Shown: one piece after another, positions 47,301 to 53,781 of the stretch
How the letters are laid out: each line of letters begins with the position of its first letter
How positions within the stretch are numbered: position 1 is the first letter of the stretch
Source: Flavobacterium sp. J49
GTDB taxonomy: Bacteria; Bacteroidota; Bacteroidia; Flavobacteriales; Flavobacteriaceae
Direction of reading: 5' to 3'
Length of the DNA: 64,000 nucleotides
Assembly (NCBI RefSeq): GCF_011742145.1
Contig: NZ_JAAQQU010000103.1
Coordinates: 4,891-68,890 of the forward strand
Notes under the pieces: generated by a model
Database searches by the model: none
What the model was told of the DNA's origin: nothing
Seen by the model: only the letters and a program-made list of their open reading frames with translations
Translations under genes and position numbers: made by a program

Positions 47301-47818
47301 CCTGCTGCACCACCGCCACCGCCACTTCCGATTCCGTTGAGTCCGGCACCACCAGCACCGCCATTAAAAGTTGAACCTGTTCCGCCAGTTCCGCCTGCAC
47401 CACCATTGGCATATCCAAATCCGCCAATTCCTCCATAGGCTGTAATAGTTGTTGCGCCAAAAGTTGCTATTGTATTTCCACCATTAGTTCCGTTAGGGGA
47501 CGCGCTTGATGTTGCACCTATTCCTTTGGCACCTACAGTTATTGTGTAGGTTGTTCCGGCTGTTACGGCTACAGCTATGTTCTTTGAGTAGCCACCGCCA
47601 CCGCCACCGCCACCGCCATCTTTATTAGATGTGCCACCGTAACCACCACCGCCACCGGCGCCATAAGCTTCAACTTGTATAGAGGTTACTCCGGCCGGAG
47701 CAGTAAACGTTCCCGAATTTGTATAAAAAATTTGAGATTGCGAATAACCCAGACTGATTACAAATAATGCAATCAGAGTTATAACTATTCTTCCTAATTT
47801 AATTTGTGCTTTTTCCAT
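38375..47818 (-). CDS. Giant T9SS type-A sorted adhesin-like protein (3147 aa)
   Basis: Signal peptide (VITLIALFVISLGYSQ), a glycine-rich block (about 30-245, GAGGGGGYGG and repeats), and fourteen Ig/PKD-like repeats of about 90 aa (about 346-1615). A second glycine-rich block follows (about 1618-1830, WGGGGKGG). Then comes a large module with DUF8202-like and LamG/concanavalin-like parts (SIMTWIRPTG, WHNIAIIYSSGSVRLYIDGVLD near 2300-2480). The end is a type-A sorting domain (VALYNLLGQQVISW ... GGYIVKVITDKG, KKILIK). Predicted to be secreted and anchored at the surface, perhaps for adhesion or gliding. The last 1040 residues are paralogous to the upstream gene. Ligand unknown. Confidence 0.9.
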   Translation of the reverse strand: MEKAQIKLGRIVITLIALFVISLGYSQSQIFYTNSGTFTAPAGVTSIQVEAYGAGGGGGYGGTSNKDGGGGGGGGGYSKNIAVAVTAGTTYTITVGAKGIGATSSASPNGTNGGNTIATFGATTITAYGGIGGFGYANGGAGGTGGTGSTFNGGAGGAGLNGIGSGGGGGAAGPLSNGGVGSVPDGGTAGGGDAGAGGNGNTAPSGSGSSSLINYGGGGGGGTKNSAGGNGAFGYVLIKYTSPIYALTATPTSNSPLCGASPATVTLNSSSLASGTYTVTYNLSGATTATGNTATMNFTAGNPGTGTFTTSILNLGSTTVTVTNLSSSYCSNGISAFNTTNVIVNSAPIADAGTTITACSSDTEIAITAGSSATNYTSVTWTTSGTGTFTDASSLTNCTYNPSADDIANGSVILTLTAINPGCPDATSTKTLTLVSAPQAIAGTAVNTCSTGDSVNITAGSSATNYSAVVWTSSGTGTFENADSLTTCTYTPSFTDIMAGNVILTLTVIGNTPCGNATSSKTLSINNPMTAIAGDDFSICSTAGAVNITAGASVTNQTSVLWTSNGTGTFTDADSLTLATYSPSADDITAGNITLTLTASNLGCSDVTSTKILTFVANATATAGSDINVCYTTGSINITTDSFATNYSTIVWSSNGTGTFTDVDSLTLASYTPSTDDITAGSVTLTLTANGNTPCGNATSTKTLNFSTTMSAVAGSDFSVCSSATDINITAESNATNHNSVTWTSNGTGSFTNPNSLTNCTYTPSADDLAAGSVTLTLTASNLGCTDETSTKILTFVPDVTAVAGTAITMCSTVGSINITSNATASNYTSIAWTTDGTGTLTDADSLTLATYTPSSDDITAGSVILTLTAYGNTPCSNAISTKTLTISSLITVEAGADASVCYASGPISIATDAIAVNHTNINWTSNGSGSFTNADSLTSCSYTPSADDIMAGTVQFTLTASNAGCADAIDTKTITISSQPTAVAGTTINTCSSNGAVNITAGSSATNYTFATWSSSGTGTFTDADSLTLATYTPSTEDITAGSVTLTLTVSGNAPCSDVTSTKNMIIDLTPTAVAGSDFTTCYSSGAINITADSSATNQTNVLWSSNGSGVFTDENSLTSCTYTPSEADLAAGNVIFTLTASNAGCTDATATKTITFSLLPTVAAGTEINTCSSNGATNITAGSSATNYTSIAWTSSGTGTFTDADSLTLATYTPSTDDINAGSVILTLTANGNTPCAAVTSTKNMIISLGPIAEAGSNFSTCYTGGSINITADSSATNQTSVTWTSNGTGTFTNADSLTTCTYTPSADDITAGSVIFTLTASNIGCADTTATKTLTINSLPTAIAGTEINTCATEGAVNITTGSNATNYTSVTWTSSGTGTFTNENSLTNCTYTPSAADITAGSAILTLTVNGNAPCASISDTKIINISNTMTAVAGPSFTTCSSNTAIPVTTGSSATNYTQVTWTSNGTGTFTDPNSLTTCTYTPSADDLTVGNVVLTLTASNTGCPAVSSNKTLTFTIAPFVDAGSDIATCSTCGTVNITANSSASNYTSIVWTSSGTGTFTNPTSLTNCTYTPSAADITTSLTQGGITLTLTATGTSPCTTTISTKVLAITSQTFTSSGTFTVPAGVYQVTVEAWGGGGKGGDGLNVGKVGGGGGGGAYSAKSVAVIPGNTYTVNVGLGATNSSNGGDSWFIDTTTFLAKGGTTALDNAVAGAAGGSASACIGDVTSRGGNGANGVTGSYGGGGGAGAEAGENMGVDATTNLGAIATCNGGHGGNGYTSQNGNGSPGIAPGGGGGGGRRNGNNGVNQGTGGPGADGKVIIKWPVNALPSTITTAPGGVTSNLQLWLRSDLLNGTTTVADNTPVTTWFTQARGANAIKPAAVGAPIYRNNAAYNINFNAVVDFTNPYNTPSQVYTDLNSSRQYLKGTNGYYSQDTFVVVIPDVTVTSALNSMDVFSGKSAPCAQNTKTGISYGNVDTRFTNEVLSYTSGTTTSYGTAEVSTSSQYNKPGIINIRNNSGNTGMQLFYNANNIATTEVNAAKHRNINDSQYWIGRSEAWDGSLDGRIAEVITYNSRKNDGTERTKIETYLGIKYGITLGVNGTSQNYIGSDGTILWDAAANSGFNYDIAGIGRDDISKLNQKQSKSVNDNANLTIGLGSIATTNTANTNTFDTDKKYLIWGDNGGNMNDSGTDLTITFGGTSNVTTLTDLPNKKWKIVEVGGDVSTTKVAIPTSAFASLPALSGNDAYVMIVATDAAFTTGLETVFLTANGTNQETDYDFDGTKFFTFGVAHESVYSRHATFDGIDDTMKVGNANNLNSAFSIMTWIRPTGNNTLASDRTIVSKYNGSTGFRVYLSADNKINVTWAGGTTLTSATALPNSEWHNIAIIYSSGSVRLYIDGVLDSTVASAAPVSNTNTFSIGAEYRSKSDTRNFFKGDIDEFRLWNRALSLTQLKFIMNQEIFQNGTTTKGAVLPTNITKNDISTLNWNSLQAYYSMNSFIGTHINDDSQNNNRGNVFSPNKTTITEQSSPQPYQSVANGAWTSTATWSNGTIQQLPNSISIVDGTTPINWNIVKTGHDVGSAGNKTVLGLLVTANTLSATNDTKVEISHFLKLDGKIDLVGKSQLIQTINSDLDVTSTGSIERDQQGQSNTYNYNYWSSPVSSINNTTINQGYTVANVMKDGTDVNNLQSIQWSGGLDGAATSPITLASYWIFKFQNYTNDYANWSAVGPNGTLLAGQGYTMKGSNAATTNQNYTFVGKPNNGMITSPVSANSLNLCGNPFASAIDANLFIDDNATSIIGTLYFWEHYSTNNSHVTMQYQGGYATYTKVGGTAPVAPAGVSGMGSSSKVAKRFIPVGQGFFVTGTATGGNITFNNNQRIFIKEDNANSYTLFRSNANPTVNSNPDFDNTEDTFSEEQFMKLRLGYHSADNYHREILLGFMNEYATADYDNGYDALSIENLTNDMYFIQGENKLNIQGDGAFNANNIYPLGVKNATEGMVKFVLNDKENFDESQDIFIYDNETQTYHDIKSQNFEINLHAGTYENRFSLRFLNPSALGTNQNELQQGVAVTHSQSDNMVNINNELQEVTVKSVALYNLLGQQVISWKLDGQNQSEMHLPVSGVTTGGYIVKVITDKGDITKKILIK
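42970..46782 (-). repeat. Fourteen tandem coding repeats, alternating types A and B
   Basis: Each unit is about 90 residues (about 272 bp) with core WTSNGTGTFTDADSLT, TYTPSADDI and LTLTAS. Odd-numbered units end with a GC...TK motif (for example SNLGCSDVTSTK) and even-numbered ones with GNTPC (for example GNTPCGNATSTK). All fourteen follow this alternation, so the higher-order unit is about 180 residues, present seven times. Confidence 0.9.
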
Positions 47819-47861
47819 GACTTATTTATTTAAGTATGTGATATGTTTTGTTTTGACAATT

Positions 47862-47895
47862 CAAATTTAGATGAAAGGTTAAAATATATCGACAA
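47862..47895 (-). promoter_or_regulatory. Promoter of the giant adhesin gene (TTG-N23-TAAATTTG)
   Basis: On the minus strand, TAAATTTG (47862-47869) lies 43 bp before the start codon, with TTG 23 nt upstream, inside the range known for flavobacterial promoters. Confidence 0.6.
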
Positions 47896-47918
47896 AAGGC
47901 ATAAAAAATCGATGAAAT
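47888..47918. promoter_or_regulatory. Tandem ATCGA motif, operator candidate (copy 1)
   Basis: ATCGACAAAA at 47888 and ATCGATGAAAT at 47908 are 20 bp apart. The 31-nt block aligns to 51405-51436 with three mismatches and one gap. It covers the -33 region of the giant gene's promoter. Confidence 0.5.
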
Positions 47919-48082
47919 ACACTATTTTATATGAATAACGTATAAAAAACTTACAAAACTTAAATATGAGTTATATGCTTTTGTGTTTTTTTTATAGTTT
48001 AATATTTACAAAAAAGTGTTTTTGATACACAATATTTTTCCTAAGTGGAAAAAAATTAGACGGAGAGTAATGTGTAAAAAAA

Positions 48083-48110
48083 AACTCCCTAACATCAGGG
48101 AGTTTTTTGG
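48083..48110 (-). terminator. Intrinsic terminator of the 1062-aa T9SS gene
   Basis: AACTCCCT/AGGGAGTT stem with 6-nt loop; A-run on the plus strand gives a T-run on the minus strand. It lies 15 bp after the stop. Confidence 0.85.
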
Positions 48111-48124
48111 TATGTTGGATTTGC

Positions 48125-51100
48125 TTATTTAATGATGAATTTTTTACTAGTGCTGCCTTTATCCGTGTTAACTTTAACAATATACGCGCCACTGTTTAAG
48201 TTATTTACAGGAAGTTGGATGTTGTTTTGATTTTGGCTCTCCAATGTCCATGAGTTAACTTTTTGCCCCATTAAATTGAATAGTACTACAGAATCAATAT
48301 TAGCTTCTTGTAACTCATTTTTGATGTTTATCATTTCATCAGATTGTGAGTGAACTACAGAAATTCCGTTTTGCAATTCATTTTGATTGGTTCCAAGCGC
48401 ATTAGCGTTATTAAATCTAAGCGAGAATCTGGTATCGTTTGTACCTGCCGGTAAATCAATTTCAAAACTTTCTGACTTGATGTTGTGGTATTCATCTGTT
48501 ACGCTGTCATAGATAAAGATATCTTGATTTTCGTCCATGAATTCTTTGTTATCCACACTGAATTTTACAATCCCTGCGACGGCATTTTTCACACCAAGAG
48601 GATAGATGTTGTTTATATTGAAGTACCCGTCACCTTGGATGTTTAATCTGGCGCCTTCATTGATAAAATACATATCATTTGTTAATGATTCAATGCTTAA
48701 TCCATCATAACCATTATCAATGCCGGAGGTTGCATGCTGATTCATGAATCCTAGTAGTATTTGTCTGTGGTAATTATTAGCGGAATCAAACCCTAAGCTT
48801 AGTTTAGTAAACTGTTCTTCTTCTTCCAAATCGCTGTCATCTTCAGAATTTTCTGTGATTGTATTGTTTGTTCTGAATAATGTATATGATGATGATTGAT
48901 CTTCTTTTATAAATACTCTTTGAGTATTTTTGTATGTAATAATTCCGCCTGTTGTTGAACCTGTTACAAAGAATCCTTGTCCTACAGGGATATATCTTTT
49001 AGGTTTTTTTGCACTAGTTCCTAAACCGCTTACTCCTGATGGAGCTACCGGTGCTGTTCCGCCTGTTTTGGTATAAGTTGCATACCCACCTTGGTATTGT
49101 ATTGTATTGTGAGAGGAGTTTGTGTCAAAATGCTCCCAGAAATATAAAGTACCCGTTATGCTTGAAGCATTGTCATCAATAAATTTGTTGGCATCGATAG
49201 CTGAAGGATAAGGATTTCCACATAGATTTAAATTACCGGAAGAAACTGTTGAAGTAATCGTTCCGTTGTTCGGTTTTCCAACAAAAGTATAGTTTTGTTT
49301 AGCGGCTAAAGTTCCTGAACCTTTCAAAGTATACCCTTGACCGGCTAATAATGTTCCGTTTTGGCCTACAGCTCCCCAGTTAGCAAAACCATCATTCAAT
49401 TCTTGGAAATTGAAAATCCAATAGCTTGCCAATGTGATTGGGCTAGTAGGTGCGCCATCAATTCCGGCTGACCAAACTATATTCTGTGGAGTTGACGTCG
49501 TTCCGTCTTTCATTACATCAGCTACTGTGAATCCGTGATTGATTGTAGTGTTGTTTATGGAACTTACCGGTGATGACCAATAGTTGTAATTGTAAATATT
49601 TGACTGACCCTGTTGGTCTCTTTCAATAAAACCCGAACTGGTTACATCTAAATCACTGTTGATTGGCTGAACTAATTGAGATTTTCCGGCTAAGTCTATT
49701 TTGCCATCTAATTTCAAATAGTGCGAAACCTCAATTTTGGTATTGTTATTGGCCGTTAAAGTATTGTTGGTTACCAATAAACCTAACACTACTTTGTTAG
49801 TAACCGAAAACACATTGTGGTTGGTTCTAACAATATTCCAGTTAATTGGGGTGGTATTGTTTATTATTGAAACACTATTTGGGGGACTTTGTATAGTACC
49901 ATTAGCCCAAGTATTTATATTTGACCATTGTCCTTCGATAGTAGAATCATAAGGCATTGGAGCAGTTTGATTAGCAATAGTAACTTTGTTTTGATTGAAT
50001 AAATTACCTCTGTTTCTTTTGCCTGAGTCGTCATTAACATGTGTTCCAATGAAAGAATTCATGGAATAATAGGCTACAAGATTTGCCCACTTCAATGTTC
50101 TGATATCATTTTTTGTTACGGTTTCAGGAATGATACTTCCTTTAATACCAGCGCCACTTTGAAGTAGCTCCTGATTCATCATAAATCTAATTTGAGCAAG
50201 GCTAATACCTCTATTCCATAATCTGAACTCATCTATATCTCCTGCAAAGTAGTTTCTGATATCTGATTTATTTCTGTACTCAGCTCCAATTGAAAAATTA
50301 TTGGTATTGGTAGTTGGAGCAACGGAGGCAACGGTTGAATCTAAAACACCATCAATGTATAATTTTGTTAAATTACTTGAGAACACTATGGCAATGTTAT
50401 GCCAAATTGAATTGGGTAAAGCAGTTGATGAAGTTAATGTTGTACCTCCTGTCCATGAAACGTTAATTCTGTTATCTGTTGATAAATACACTCTATATCC
50501 TGTTGCGCCATTATACTTTGAAGCGATTGTTCTGTCTGTAGACAAGGCATTTTGACCTGCTGGTCTTACCCAAAACATCATAGTGAAACTGCTTGTTAAG
50601 TTATTAACGGCTTCAAATTTTATTAACTCATCAACCCCATCAAACGAGGCATGTCTTGAAAAACTAGTTTGTTGAGCAACACCAAACGTAAAATACTTCG
50701 TTCCGTCAAAGTCAAAATCAGCCACTTGATTTAAGCCGCTAATGGTTAAAAATACTGTTTCTACATCCGTTGTAAAACCGGCATCGCTTGCAACTACCAT
50801 TACATAATTATCATTACCGGCCAAAGTTGGCATTCCCAACATTCCTGAGGAAGGAATTGAAACTCTTATTTTACCAACATCGCCGCCAGATTCCACAATT
50901 TTCCATCTTCTGTTTGGTAAATCAACAGAGGTTGAAACCCCTGAAGTTCCTCCAAAGTTCAGTGTTAAATTGCTGTTCGAATCATTCATGTCGCTGTTGT
51001 TATCACCCCAAACGAGATAATTTCTATCAGCACTGAAAGTATTAGGATTCGAAGCATTCGAAACAGCTATACTGCCTAAACCAATTGTTACAAATGGAGT

Positions 51101-51313
51101 AGGACTCACACCGGTGTTTTGTTTTTTGTTTAAACTCAAATTATCATCTCTACCGATTAAATCGATATTGTTGTTGTAACCACTGTTTGCAGTTGCATTC
51201 CAAATGACATTTCCATTTGAATCATAGTAGTCTTGACCAAACGAGATTGACGTTATTAATAACGCAATAAGAAAGAAATAATTTCTCTGTAGGTTAAGTA
51301 AAGTATTTTTCAT
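48125..51313 (-). CDS. T9SS type-A sorted LamG-like surface protein (1062 aa)
   Basis: Signal peptide (FFLIALLITSISFGQ), then a DUF8202-like part (NVIWNATANSGYNNNIDLIGRDDN), a LamG/concanavalin-like fold (TMMFWVRPAG, WHNIAIVFSSNLTKLYIDGVLD), a long beta-rich part with NYNYWSSPVSSINNTTINHG and LNLCGNPYPSAIDANKF. It ends in a type-A sorting domain (VVLFNLMGQKVNSW, GAYIVKVNTDKG, KKFIIK). Nearly the whole protein aligns with the C-terminal third of the giant neighbour. Predicted secreted and surface-attached; specificity unknown. A promoter-like region shared with the giant gene precedes it. Confidence 0.9.
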   Translation of the reverse strand: MKNTLLNLQRNYFFLIALLITSISFGQDYYDSNGNVIWNATANSGYNNNIDLIGRDDNLSLNKKQNTGVSPTPFVTIGLGSIAVSNASNPNTFSADRNYLVWGDNNSDMNDSNSNLTLNFGGTSGVSTSVDLPNRRWKIVESGGDVGKIRVSIPSSGMLGMPTLAGNDNYVMVVASDAGFTTDVETVFLTISGLNQVADFDFDGTKYFTFGVAQQTSFSRHASFDGVDELIKFEAVNNLTSSFTMMFWVRPAGQNALSTDRTIASKYNGATGYRVYLSTDNRINVSWTGGTTLTSSTALPNSIWHNIAIVFSSNLTKLYIDGVLDSTVASVAPTTNTNNFSIGAEYRNKSDIRNYFAGDIDEFRLWNRGISLAQIRFMMNQELLQSGAGIKGSIIPETVTKNDIRTLKWANLVAYYSMNSFIGTHVNDDSGKRNRGNLFNQNKVTIANQTAPMPYDSTIEGQWSNINTWANGTIQSPPNSVSIINNTTPINWNIVRTNHNVFSVTNKVVLGLLVTNNTLTANNNTKIEVSHYLKLDGKIDLAGKSQLVQPINSDLDVTSSGFIERDQQGQSNIYNYNYWSSPVSSINNTTINHGFTVADVMKDGTTSTPQNIVWSAGIDGAPTSPITLASYWIFNFQELNDGFANWGAVGQNGTLLAGQGYTLKGSGTLAAKQNYTFVGKPNNGTITSTVSSGNLNLCGNPYPSAIDANKFIDDNASSITGTLYFWEHFDTNSSHNTIQYQGGYATYTKTGGTAPVAPSGVSGLGTSAKKPKRYIPVGQGFFVTGSTTGGIITYKNTQRVFIKEDQSSSYTLFRTNNTITENSEDDSDLEEEEQFTKLSLGFDSANNYHRQILLGFMNQHATSGIDNGYDGLSIESLTNDMYFINEGARLNIQGDGYFNINNIYPLGVKNAVAGIVKFSVDNKEFMDENQDIFIYDSVTDEYHNIKSESFEIDLPAGTNDTRFSLRFNNANALGTNQNELQNGISVVHSQSDEMINIKNELQEANIDSVVLFNLMGQKVNSWTLESQNQNNIQLPVNNLNSGAYIVKVNTDKGSTSKKFIIK

Positions 51314-51379
51314 AACTCTTGGGGTTTAGTTAATGATTAATTTGGTGAAGCCAATGCTCCATCGTTTTATTTGACACTT

Positions 51380-51387
51380 CAAAACTA
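51380..51387 (-). promoter_or_regulatory. Candidate -7 box of the 1062-aa T9SS gene
   Basis: The minus strand reads TAGTTTTG. The nearest TTG is only 15 nt upstream, but the ATCGA motif begins 18 nt upstream, nearly the same spacing as in front of the giant gene (19 nt). Confidence 0.45.
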
Positions 51388-51404
51388 TAAAAGAATTTAT
51401 AACA

Positions 51405-51436
51405 ATCGATAAAAAGCTTAAAAAAATCGATGAAAT
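51405..51436. promoter_or_regulatory. Tandem ATCGA motif, operator candidate (copy 2)
   Basis: ATCGATAAAA at 51405 and ATCGATGAAAT at 51426 are 21 bp apart. The block is homologous to 47888-47918. An ACTTACAAA stretch 36 bp further upstream is also shared. Confidence 0.5.
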
Positions 51437-51570
51437 GCATAATTTACAAATTATTACATGTAAAATACTTACAAATATATTTTGAACTTCTTTCAATCGC
51501 TATTTGGTTTTAGCTTGATTTTTAGAAAGTTTGAAAAAAATAAATAAAGAGGATGAGTATTATAGGTATA

Positions 51571-51603
51571 AAAAAAGGCTTAGAAATTTCTAAGCCTTTT
51601 TTT
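51571..51603 (-). terminator. Intrinsic terminator of tRNA-Met
   Basis: AGGCTTAGAAA/TTTCTAAGCCT is a perfect 22-nt palindrome with A-run and T-run on either side, directly after the tRNA 3' end on the minus strand. Symmetric, so it could act in both directions. Confidence 0.85.
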
Positions 51604-51604
51604 G

Positions 51605-51678
51605 TAGCGAGAGAGAGATTTGAACTCTCGACCTCAGGGTTATGAATCCTGCGCTCTAACCGACTGAGCTACCTCGCC
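51605..51678 (-). tRNA. tRNA-Met (CAT)
   Basis: The minus strand folds into a cloverleaf. Acceptor GGCGAGG pairs with TCTCGCT (G-T at both ends), discriminator A. D arm is GCTC/GAGC. Anticodon loop TTCATAA has anticodon CAT, with an A.C mismatch closing the stem CAGGA/CCCTG. T arm is GAGAG/CTCTC with TTCAAAT. CCA is not encoded. Elongator Met is more likely than initiator, since the three G-C pairs of the initiator anticodon stem are absent, but CAT could also be tRNA-Ile after lysidine modification. Confidence 0.93.
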
Positions 51679-51823
51679 ATGAAGAAGCATTCCCTGAATG
51701 CGGGTGCAAATATAAAATTAAAATTATTGGCTGCAAACATATAACGGTTATTTTTTTTATTTTTAAAAAACGTTTTTTTTTTGATTTTATATTCTATATA
51801 TTTCCAAAAAATTTGTTCTAATC

Positions 51824-52216
51824 ATGGATAATAAAATTCGTTATGAGCTTGAGTTTCCTTTGAATTCATCACCTCAATTGTTATATCAATACATTTCAAC
51901 TCCTTCAGGATTACAAGAGTGGTTCGCAGACAATGTGAATTCCAGAGGAGAATTTTTTACTTTTATTTGGGATGATATTGAAGAAAATGCCCGATTGGCT
52001 TCTAAAAAAACCGGAGAAAAGGTAAAGTTTAAATGGGTAGATGATAATAAAAAAGATACCGAATATTACTTTGAGTTGAGAATTTTAGAAGACGAAATCA
52101 CTAAAGATGTCTCTTTAATGGTAGTTGATTACGCTATTGAAGATGAATTAGAAGAGTCAAAACTTTTATGGGAAAATCAAATTTCCGATTTAAAACATGT
52201 AATTGGTTCTATATAA
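51824..52216 (+). CDS. START-like (SRPBCC/AHSA1) domain protein
   Basis: 130 aa. It starts with a beta strand RYELEFPLNSSPQLLYQYISTPSGLQEWFADNV, typical of AHSA1/SRPBCC ligand-binding folds, and ends in a long helix. Acidic throughout, cytoplasmic, function unknown. Common in flavobacteria upstream of an aminotransferase IV gene. A terminator follows the stop. Confidence 0.8.
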   Translation: MDNKIRYELEFPLNSSPQLLYQYISTPSGLQEWFADNVNSRGEFFTFIWDDIEENARLASKKTGEKVKFKWVDDNKKDTEYYFELRILEDEITKDVSLMVVDYAIEDELEESKLLWENQISDLKHVIGSI

Positions 52217-52233
52217 ATCCTATTTTTTAAAGT

Positions 52234-52241
52234 TATATTTG
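52234..52241 (+). promoter_or_regulatory. Candidate -7 box inside the terminator region
   Basis: TATATTTG lies immediately before the hairpin at 52242. A start about 7 nt downstream would place the 5' end inside the hairpin, so the new mRNA would not carry the complete terminator. Confidence 0.4.
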
Positions 52242-52266
52242 TCCCGTTTTTTAAACGGGATTTTTT
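52242..52266 (+). terminator. Intrinsic terminator abutting the next start codon
   Basis: TCCCGTTT/AAACGGGA stem with a 3-nt loop region and then TTTTTT, immediately followed by the ATG at 52267. It would terminate the START-like gene's transcript. Confidence 0.75.
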
Positions 52267-53103
52267 ATGATAAATTTTAACGGTGAGATTCTGGATTCTG
52301 ATTTGCAATTAACGGTATCCAATCGTTCTTTTCTCTATGGCGATGGTGTGTTTGAAACTTTGAAAATAGTGGATAACCGCATTTTGTTTTTTGAAGACCA
52401 CTATTTCAGATTGTTGGCTTCCATGCGGATTATAAGAATGCAAATTCCAATGTCATTTACTTTTGAATATCTAGAAAGTCAAGTTTTAGCCTTGGTAAAC
52501 CAACAAAATATCCAAAATTCCGCTCGGGTACGGTTGACCGTTTTCAGAAACGATGGTGGTTTTTATTCACCAACCGATAATTCGGTTTCCTTTGTAATTC
52601 AGGCTAATGAATTGACCCAAAAAGTATATTCTATTGCTGATAAATCTTTTGAAGTTGACCTGTACAAAGATTTTGTAGTCACCAAGCAATTGCTTTCTAC
52701 ACTCAAAACCAACAATAAAATTATCCAAATTACCGCCAGTATTTTTGCCCAAGAAAACCAATTGGATTCTTGTTTGCTTATCAATGAAGAGAAAAATGTC
52801 ATTGAAGCTACCAATGGCAATCTGTTTATGTTAATGAACAATCAATTGTTTACGCCGCCTATTTCTGAAGGTTGCTTAAACGGAATCATGAGGAAACAAA
52901 TCCTGAAACTGGCCGAAGCGCTTGGTAATGTAGAAGTTATAGAAAAAGAAATTTCCCCTTTTGATTTGCAAAAAGCAGATGAATTGTTTGTAACCAATGT
53001 GATTGTAGGTATCCAACCGATAACCAAATACCGCAAAAAAGAATTTAAGACAACATTGTCTGAGGAATTGTTAGCAAAGCTAAATCAGTCGATTGAAGTT
53101 TAA
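52267..53103 (+). CDS. Class IV aminotransferase (BCAT/ADC-lyase type)
   Basis: 278 aa, PLP enzyme. SFLYGDGVFETLKIVDNRILFFEDHYFRL at the N-terminus and the catalytic Lys region STLKTNNKI; NGNLFMLMNNQLFTPPISEGCLNGIMR is the second half signature. It could be a branched-chain aminotransferase, D-amino-acid aminotransferase or 4-amino-4-deoxychorismate lyase; sequence reading alone does not decide. It ends in a 4-bp convergent overlap with the AlgH gene. Confidence 0.88.
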   Translation: MINFNGEILDSDLQLTVSNRSFLYGDGVFETLKIVDNRILFFEDHYFRLLASMRIIRMQIPMSFTFEYLESQVLALVNQQNIQNSARVRLTVFRNDGGFYSPTDNSVSFVIQANELTQKVYSIADKSFEVDLYKDFVVTKQLLSTLKTNNKIIQITASIFAQENQLDSCLLINEEKNVIEATNGNLFMLMNNQLFTPPISEGCLNGIMRKQILKLAEALGNVEVIEKEISPFDLQKADELFVTNVIVGIQPITKYRKKEFKTTLSEELLAKLNQSIEV

Positions 53104-53660
53104 TTTAGAATAGGATTTTCGGGAGCGTTGGACCAAATTAAGTATTCACCACCCAATTCAATGATTTTTTCTTTCCAAAAGTGAGCCGAAGCTTTGCCTA
53201 GAATTTTGTTTTCATAAATATTTTTCGTCAATATCCATGAGTTGGATTGCATTTCATTCTCCAATTGTTCGGAATCCCAGCCGGTATATCCCAAAAAGAA
53301 ACGAATGTTTTTCTTTTTGAGTAACCCTTTGTTGATCAAGTCTTTGGTCAATTCAAAATCACCGCCCCAAAAAATACCATTAGAAATCTCAATACTATTG
53401 GGGATTAAGTGAGGGACATTGTGAATAAAATACAGATTGTCTTGTTCGACCGGACCGCCATTGTAGATTTTAAATTTGGCATCAATTTCCGGCAGTAAAT
53501 CTTTGATGGTGTATTTTAAAGGTTTATTCAGAATAAATCCAACCGAACCTTCTTCATTGTGGTCGGCCAGTAAAATTACAGATCTGTTAAAAGACAAATC
53601 ACCAATAATGGATGGTTCCGCTATTAATAATTGCCCTTTTTGTAATTTTTCCGAAATCAT
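53100..53660 (-). CDS. YqgE/AlgH family protein
   Basis: 186 aa from MISEKLQKGQLLIAEP (an ATG two codons earlier is possible). Signatures: FNRSVILLADHNEEGSVGFILNKPL and NGGPVEQDNLYFIHNVP, then FFLGYTGWDSEQLENEM and SWILTK. The family is widespread and of uncertain role; it was linked to alginate regulation in Pseudomonas. Monocistronic. Confidence 0.93.
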   Translation of the reverse strand: MISEKLQKGQLLIAEPSIIGDLSFNRSVILLADHNEEGSVGFILNKPLKYTIKDLLPEIDAKFKIYNGGPVEQDNLYFIHNVPHLIPNSIEISNGIFWGGDFELTKDLINKGLLKKKNIRFFLGYTGWDSEQLENEMQSNSWILTKNIYENKILGKASAHFWKEKIIELGGEYLIWSNAPENPILN

Positions 53661-53727
53661 CTGCAACTAATTTTCATTAAAGTTGGGAATTTTTTTTCAG
53701 ATATCCAAATGATTTTCGTAAAAACAA

Positions 53728-53759
53728 AAAAACCATCCCGATTAATCAGGATGGTTTTT
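53728..53759 (-). terminator. Intrinsic terminator of the HU gene
   Basis: AAAAACCATCC/GGATGGTTTTT stem with A-run and T-run, 23 bp after the HU stop on the minus strand. Confidence 0.88.
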
Positions 53760-53781
53760 GTATATCAGAAGAACTAATTAA

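Larger units (their letters stand above)
47819..48124. other. 306-bp spacer between the two type-A T9SS genes
   Basis: It holds the promoter and tandem ATCGA motif of the giant gene and, at its right end, the terminator of the upstream gene. No coding sequence is supported. Confidence 0.7.

Noticed and set aside
42177..47438. Long open frames on the plus strand opposite the giant adhesin gene (for example 42396-42791 and 47181-47438)
   Set aside because: They are Pro-rich mirror images of the glycine-rich and Thr-rich coding strand, where stop codons are rare. They have no start context and no family resemblance.
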